Source: Apium graveolens (taxonomy: Eukaryota > Streptophyta > Magnoliopsida > Apiales > Apiaceae). Taken from it: DNA of 64,000 nucleotides. The stretch spans positions 26,080 to 90,079 of the forward strand of contig NW_027417073.1 of NCBI RefSeq assembly GCF_009905375.1, given 5' to 3'. The position numbers were made by a program, and so were the translations under genes. The notes beneath the pieces are model-generated. The model was not told the origin of the DNA. It saw only the letters and a list, made by a program, of their open reading frames with translations, and ran no database searches. Every line of letters starts with the position of its first letter. Within the stretch, counting starts at the first letter, position 1. Positions 59,401 to 64,000 of the stretch are shown piece after piece.

Positions 59401-59942
59401 ACCATACCTACTTGAAAGAACACATCTTGTTGTATTTCATGACAGATGGTAGGGTTTATCATATAAGGGAAAATGCCATTCCACTGAAGTATTTTGAAGA
59501 ATTGGAATATGTATTATTCTTACTTCAAGTGAATGACAAAGTAACAGAAAGTGCTGCAAATTATCAGAAGAGTCAAATTCAGAGACAGAAAAGGCTTTAT
59601 TCCGTAAAGCCTGACAACACATATCTTCCAAAGTACAGAGATCACAAGGGTGATATTGTTGAGATGAAGCCTAACTCTGCTAAGATTATAACTACCTTTC
59701 TGGGTTACAAGGCTGTGGAATTCAATCTTGAGTCTGACAAGGCATATTTGATCAGACTGGATCAGGATATAAGGAATTCGAAAATTAATGATCTCAGGGC
59801 TGCAATCTTTCAAACTGGTGAAGATTCTGCAGAACTTAAAGATGCTAAAAGGAGGATGATTGATGAACTCAGATTTGTTGAGAGATGTTTGTTAAAGAAT
59901 TATCTCAGAACAACTCCTAACATCAGAGAGATCAGAAAGTGA
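56480..59942 (+). pseudogene. Element B ORF2, C-terminal part (fragmented)
   Basis: Continuation of the ORF begun at 43968. The first open piece, to 57705, holds EWSFFFD and VYFARFCQLIYNF, the same motifs as in ORF2 of element E, then a Pro/Ser/Thr region with an NLS-like QKRRRIV (about 57169-57190). A shift near 57700 follows, then further frame changes at 57900-58040 and stops at 58338, 58554 and 58878. A helical stretch (ELHKIQEELLKQETTKKIDKK), AKKGEK and Gly-rich GMGGGHG (before 58554) precede a final open piece of 353 codons, 58881-59942. The domain order parallels E's ORF2 although sequence identity is low. Beyond repair as a gene. Confidence 0.75.
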
Positions 59943-60130
59943 AGCCAAGTCAAGATCTACAACTGCTTAAATTCTGATATGAATACAGACTGAAGTTGTT
60001 ATCAGAAGTTAAAGTTGGTAAAGCTTTAAGGACTGTAAGTTGTTGTTATCTAGTCAAATTCTCATGCATTTGTACTTAATGTTTTTGACATCAATAAATA
60101 TCTCTTAAACTTGTATATTATGCTAATTTA
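59943..60130 (+). other. Element B 3' untranslated region
   Basis: Non-coding. It includes TTAAATTCTGATATG and further CTGA-type motifs and leads into the polypurine tract. Confidence 0.6.
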
Positions 60131-60144
60131 CAAGTTGGGGAGAT
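60131..60144 (+). other. Element B polypurine tract
   Basis: CAAGTTGGGGAGAT directly before the 3' LTR, nearly identical to that of element A. Confidence 0.88.
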
Positions 60145-60746
60145 TGTTAGATATATTTGATAATGTCATGTCTAATATGATTTATGTTTAGTTTTCAGAT
60201 CTTACTTAAACAGGACAAATCAGTACTTAACTGAAATCAGCACTTATACTGAAGTCAGAACTTAAGTCATCAGTACTTAAGGTTCAGGAGATATTTATTG
60301 AAGATAATATCAGGACTTAAAGGAAATGTTCAGATAAGGAAGGAGGCTGATTGAAAGGAAAAAAAGATCAAGACAAACGTAAGAAGAGATATGCATGAAG
60401 AAGGAATTCTATGAAGAATAGAATACTTGGAAGAAAAGATATCTGATTGATATATTTTAGGAAGCAGAACTATATTCCATATCAATTAGCGATTATCTTG
60501 TAACTGTGTAGTATATAAACACAGACATAGGGTTTACACTATAAGTGTTATCATTATCGAGAAGATTATTCATTGTAACCCTAGCAACTCTCGTGATATT
60601 TGTTCATCACTGAGAGAGGACAGTTCCATACTGTAACAGAGTTATTATTTTGAATAAAGTTTGTTTTCTGTTACTTGAGTTATTAAAGTTCGATTTGATT
60701 GTGCTATACACTGTATTCACCCCCCTCTACAGTGTGTGTGACCTAA
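60145..60746 (+). repeat. Element B 3' LTR
   Basis: The partner of 21169-21773, with TATA box TATATAAA at 60512-60519. The final CA is missing, so the LTR runs straight into the AAAGT target duplication. Confidence 0.92.
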
Positions 60747-60751
60747 AAAGT

Positions 60752-61057
60752 GAACACTGGTCCTTTACTTTTTAAGTGTAACAAACAGATCCAGATTTTC
60801 TTGTACTCTCTCCAGAAAGAAGCCGAGTTCTTATATTCTTAGGAACCTAGAAATTATAGCAAGACATACTTAATTTTAATATAAATTAAGTGAGTTTTAA
60901 AATACTGTGTTTGTTATGCATGTTCTTAATATTCTGCTAAGCATAATATCTCTACAATCAAACTGCTTTGTTTACCATCTATCCAAATAAATTTTAAAAA
61001 GGCTAAAAATATCCAAAACATATTCACCCCCCTCTGAGTTGTACTCAATATCTAACA
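60752..61057 (+). repeat. Element C 5' LTR, distal segment
   Basis: This resumes the LTR interrupted at 21168: GAACACTGGTCC follows on from ATAAAGT, as in the uninterrupted copies in A and at 1-998. It ends with a C-rich stretch and TCTAACA at 61057, directly before a primer binding site. The AAAGT at 60747-60751 is B's target duplication. Confidence 0.83.
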
Positions 61058-61059
61058 GG

Positions 61060-61070
61060 TGGTATAAGAG
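61060..61070 (+). other. Element C primer binding site
   Basis: TGGTATAAGAG, differing at one base from the tRNA-Met site TGGTATCAGAG, two bases after the LTR end. Confidence 0.82.
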
Positions 61071-61107
61071 AAAAATCTGAAAGAAAACAGATAAAGTTCT
61101 TGGAAGT

Positions 61108-62412
61108 ATGAGTGCACGGAAGATAGGAAATATTAAGATACCAGCCTTTGACAGAATCAACTACACACTTTGGAAAAAGAAAATAATTTTGTTCATAAGG
61201 ATGGCCAATCCATTATATATCCAGATTCTAAAAAATGACCCTTCCAGCCCCATGGAAAGGGTAGATGAATCTCCAGATGGAGATATGGTCATCCCAGCTC
61301 ATTTTGCACATAAGGACCCTCCAAAATACACTAAATCTGAGAAGGAGAAAGTTTCTCTAGATATTGGCCTAAAATTAATTCTGATGAGAGTCATTTGACA
61401 ATGTCATGTACAAAACATTGTCAACTGTGACACAACTAAACAGATCTGGGAGAAAGTAGAGATTTTGTGTGAATGTACAGAGGAAGTTAGATACAACCAA
61501 AGGAGAATACTGGTGTCTCAGTATGAGGAATTCATGGCAAAGTCCAAAGAAGGAATTACTGAAATTTTTGAGAGGTTCAATAAATTGATAAATGACTTGC
61601 AGCTACATGATAAGTATTATGAAGCTGAGGAGGTTAACCTGAAGTTTCTACTAGCTCTTCCTGACCATCTTGAACAGAAGATATCATCCATTAGAGAATA
61701 GAGATCTGAGCAGAATAATACTGGAAGTTTTATATGTAATCTTGAAAACTTATGAACTTGAAATGCTTCAAAGAAAGTCATTAAAGGCAAATCATGGACA
61801 TGTGGTTGATGGTTCCAGTGCCTTTGTTGTACATGACAGTGAAAAAAGTGAAGATGAGAAAGATGATCAAGTTCCAGTTATTCAAGTTGTGGAACAAAAG
61901 AACAAAGGACCTTAGAAGCAAGTTGTTTTGGAACTGGATGAAGATGAATACTGCACCTTGGATGAGTTAGATGAAATGGACCAATCCATGGCTTACTTGG
62001 CTGGGAAATTTTCTAACATTAGATTCAAGAAGCCAAGGTTTTTCAAGAACAAGGGACAGTCTTCCAACAACAACAATTGGAAACCAAAAACTCAGTATAA
62101 TTCAGCTAGCAAAAGTGCCTATAAAACTGGATCTGTGGACATATCAAAGATAAGGTGCTTCAACTGTGATGAGTTGGGTCACTTTGCTACTGAGTACAGG
62201 AAGCCCAAGAAGGTGAAGAAGGACAAGGCATATTTAGAACTAGAGGCAAAGTATGAAGCTCTCTTGAAGAAACAGTTTGAAAAGCTTACATTACAGAAGG
62301 AAAAACTTAGGATGATACTGATGATGAAATTGCGAATGAAGAGTTTGGAAACTATGCATTAATGGCTCTTGAGCAAGGAGAATCATCCTCATCAAAATCA
62401 GAGGGCAAAATA
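61108..62412 (+). pseudogene. gag: Element C gag, short form (broken)
   Basis: The ATG at 61108 opens MSARKIGNIKIPAFDRINYT, closely similar to element A (LYIQILKN, CDTTKQIWEKVEILCE, FERFNKLINDLQLHDK). Stops occur at 61396, about 61699 and 61913, with a frame change near 61690. In the zinc knuckle CFNCDELGHFATEY the last Cys is replaced by Tyr. The frame shifts again near 62300. After the Ser run (GESSSSKSEG) it passes directly into the protease, so the roughly 340-residue extension of element A is absent although the flanking sequence is nearly the same. Confidence 0.87.
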
Positions 62413-64000
62413 AAGAGAGTCGTATGGATCATAGACAGTGGATGCTCAAGACATATGACAGGTGATAAGGCCCTGCTATCACAATTTGAGGAGATGGCTG
62501 GCCCATTGGTGGCTTTTGGAGACAACAACAAAAGATTCATAATGGGATATGGCAATTTAGTTTCTGGAAATTGTCATTGAAGATGTAGCACTGATGGCTG
62601 GTTTAGAAGTAAATCTCCTAAGTATCAGTTAATTCACAGATAGAGGATTCAATGTTGTATTTGACAAAGGAGATTGTTCAATAATCAACAAAAAGACAGG
62701 TGAAATTGCTTTGAAAGGAGCAAGAAAGGGAAGCTTATTTGTTTCAGATTTACACTTAGCAAATAAGGAAGGAATCTGTTGCTTCTACATCAAGGCATCT
62801 ATAGAGCAAAGCAAACCGTGGCACAAAAAACTCTCTCACCTGAATTACAAAGCAATCAACACCTTGGTGAAAAATGAGTTAGTGAGAGACATGCCAAATC
62901 TGGAGTTTGCTCAAAATGAAGTTTGTGAGGCTTGTCAAAAAGGGAAAATGAAGAAATCAAGTCACAAGAGTAAAACTGTGAATTTCATAAGTGCACCTTT
63001 GCAACTTATCCACATGGACTTATTTGGACCAGTTAATGTCTTATCAATTTTAAGGAAGAAATATGCATTTGTGATGGTGGATGACTACTAAAGGTACACA
63101 TGGGTAGAATTTATGCATTCTAAGGATGAAACTCCATACATCGTAATTGAACACATTAAGAATATTGAGAAGCAGGCTAGAGATCAGAATTGTGTGAAGA
63201 GATTGAGTGACAATTGCACAGAATTCAGAAATGTAACTTTAACTAAATTCTGCAAAGATAAGGGCATTGTTCAAGAATTCTCAGCTGCTAGAATAACTCA
63301 GCAAAATGGGTTAGTTGAGAGAAAGAATAGAACACTAGTAAAGGCTGCTAGAATAATATTGCAAGATGCCAAACCTCCAACAAGTTTTGGGGAAGAAGCT
63401 GTCAACACTGCATGCTATACCCAAAATAGATATCTCATTAACAAGATTCTCGGAAAATCACCCTACTCAATCTTATCAAAAAGGAAGCCTACTGTGAAGC
63501 ATCTTCATGTGTTTGGAAGCAAGTGCTATGTTCTAAAAGACAACTCTGAATATGTGGGAAAATTTGACTATAAGGTTTTGAAGAAATTTTTCTGGGATAT
63601 TCATTGGAAATAACTTCCTACAAAGTCTATGTGCAAACAAAAGAAAATTAGGGAAGCAGAGATGTGACTTTTGATGATAACAAGTGTCCAGGCTTGGAAT
63701 GCCTTGATGATAATGAAGATGAGGCCTTTAAATTTGAAAACCACAACATTGATAGTGACTCTGAAGATGAAGCTGAAGTCAACACAAACAACATAATAGA
63801 TGAAGAGTCAACTGAATAAGTGAATCATGAGAATGGAAGCTCATCTCAAACACACTGAATTTGATAACACAAACAGGGGGAGAAAGAGGAGAAAGTTTTG
63901 CAAGTCATGCAAATGGTGAAAAAAATGTAGAAAATTCAAGTAAATAAACTCACACCAGGAAATGGGATAGGAGTCACACAAGAGAAGCAATAATTGGTGA
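62413..64000 (+). pseudogene. pol: Element C pol, 5' part: protease and integrase (runs off window)
   Basis: Protease WIIDSGCSRHMTGDK at about 62425, with a frame break near 62575. Integrase zinc region WHKKLSHLNYKAIN ... CEACQKGK (62818-62950), core HMDLFGP, a TAA at 63089-63091 within the usual DDYSRYTW stretch, then LSDNCTEF (the catalytic Asp is kept, the next Gly is Cys) and QQNGLVERKNR. Another break lies near 63570. The sequence from there to the window end is the integrase-RT linker with acidic stretches and several frame changes. RT lies outside the window. Confidence 0.87.

Larger units (their letters stand above)
21169..60746 (+). mobile_element. Element B: SIRE-lineage copia retrotransposon split by D and E
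   Basis: It has 0.6-kb LTRs at 21169-21773 and 60145-60746, a primer site, a polypurine tract and target duplication AAAGT at 21164-21168 and 60747-60751. Without nested elements D and E it would be about 13.4 kb. The right LTR has lost its last bases (CCTAA instead of CCTAACA). It is inserted in the 5' LTR of element C. Order: gag, pol, spacer (split by D), small ORF, ORF2 (split by E). LTRs differ by roughly 2-3% by eye, more than those of D and E, which fits the nesting order. Confidence 0.93.
8291..64000 (+). mobile_element. Element C: SIRE-lineage copia, host of the nest, right side outside window
   Basis: Element C is the outermost element. Its 5' LTR survives in three pieces: 8291-8296, 20213-21168 and 60752-61057. 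Its interior runs from 61058 to the window end. Element A is inserted six bases after the LTR start, and element B about 1 kb further in. Joining the pieces gives an LTR of roughly 1.27 kb starting TG and ending CA. The 8291 start is inferred from the TG and from loss of homology to its left. Gag and LTR sequence are close to element A, so both belong to one family in opposite orientation. Confidence 0.72.

Overview
This window is plant nuclear DNA, AT-rich and almost wholly made of transposable elements. Ty1/copia elements of the SIRE (Maximus) lineage, a Ty3/gypsy chromovirus, hAT- and Stowaway-type MITEs and a tRNA-derived SINE point to a dicot with a large genome. The exact taxon cannot be read from the sequence. 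I see no convincing host gene, rRNA, functional tRNA or CRISPR array.

Left arm (1-8290). It starts with the 3' end of a SIRE-type LTR (1-998). AT-rich DNA follows, carrying three hAT-like non-autonomous elements (1377-2298, 4784-5725, 6016-7165). The third hosts a SINE (6322-6551) and a Stowaway-like MITE (6716-6935). There is also a 250-bp tandem duplication and a CT microsatellite.

Right part (8291-64000). This is one nested stack of five LTR retrotransposons. Element C (SIRE, plus strand, runs off the right edge) is oldest by position. Its 5' LTR is split twice: by element A (SIRE, minus strand, 8297-20207, TSD GTAAA) and by element B (SIRE, plus strand, 21169-60746, TSD AAAGT). B is itself split by element D (Tekay-type chromovirus with 4.2-kb LTRs, 27951-41979) and element E (SIRE, 44307-56474, TSD CAGTT, inside B's 3' ORF). 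Boundaries rest on TG...CA ends, target site duplications, primer binding sites for initiator tRNA-Met, and polypurine tracts.

The SIRE elements have gag, then protease-integrase-RT-RNase H, then a long spacer and extra 3' ORFs. All gag-pol genes are broken, mostly by in-frame stops, often at glutamine codons. The most interesting material is between pol and the 3' LTR. A and B each carry a small coiled-coil ORF behind what looks like its own TATA box and pyrimidine-rich leader. B and E carry a large ORF2 with an NLS-like basic cluster. In A, B and E the spacer ahead of these ORFs repeats the sequence motif that fills that family's own LTR, inverted in A and B.
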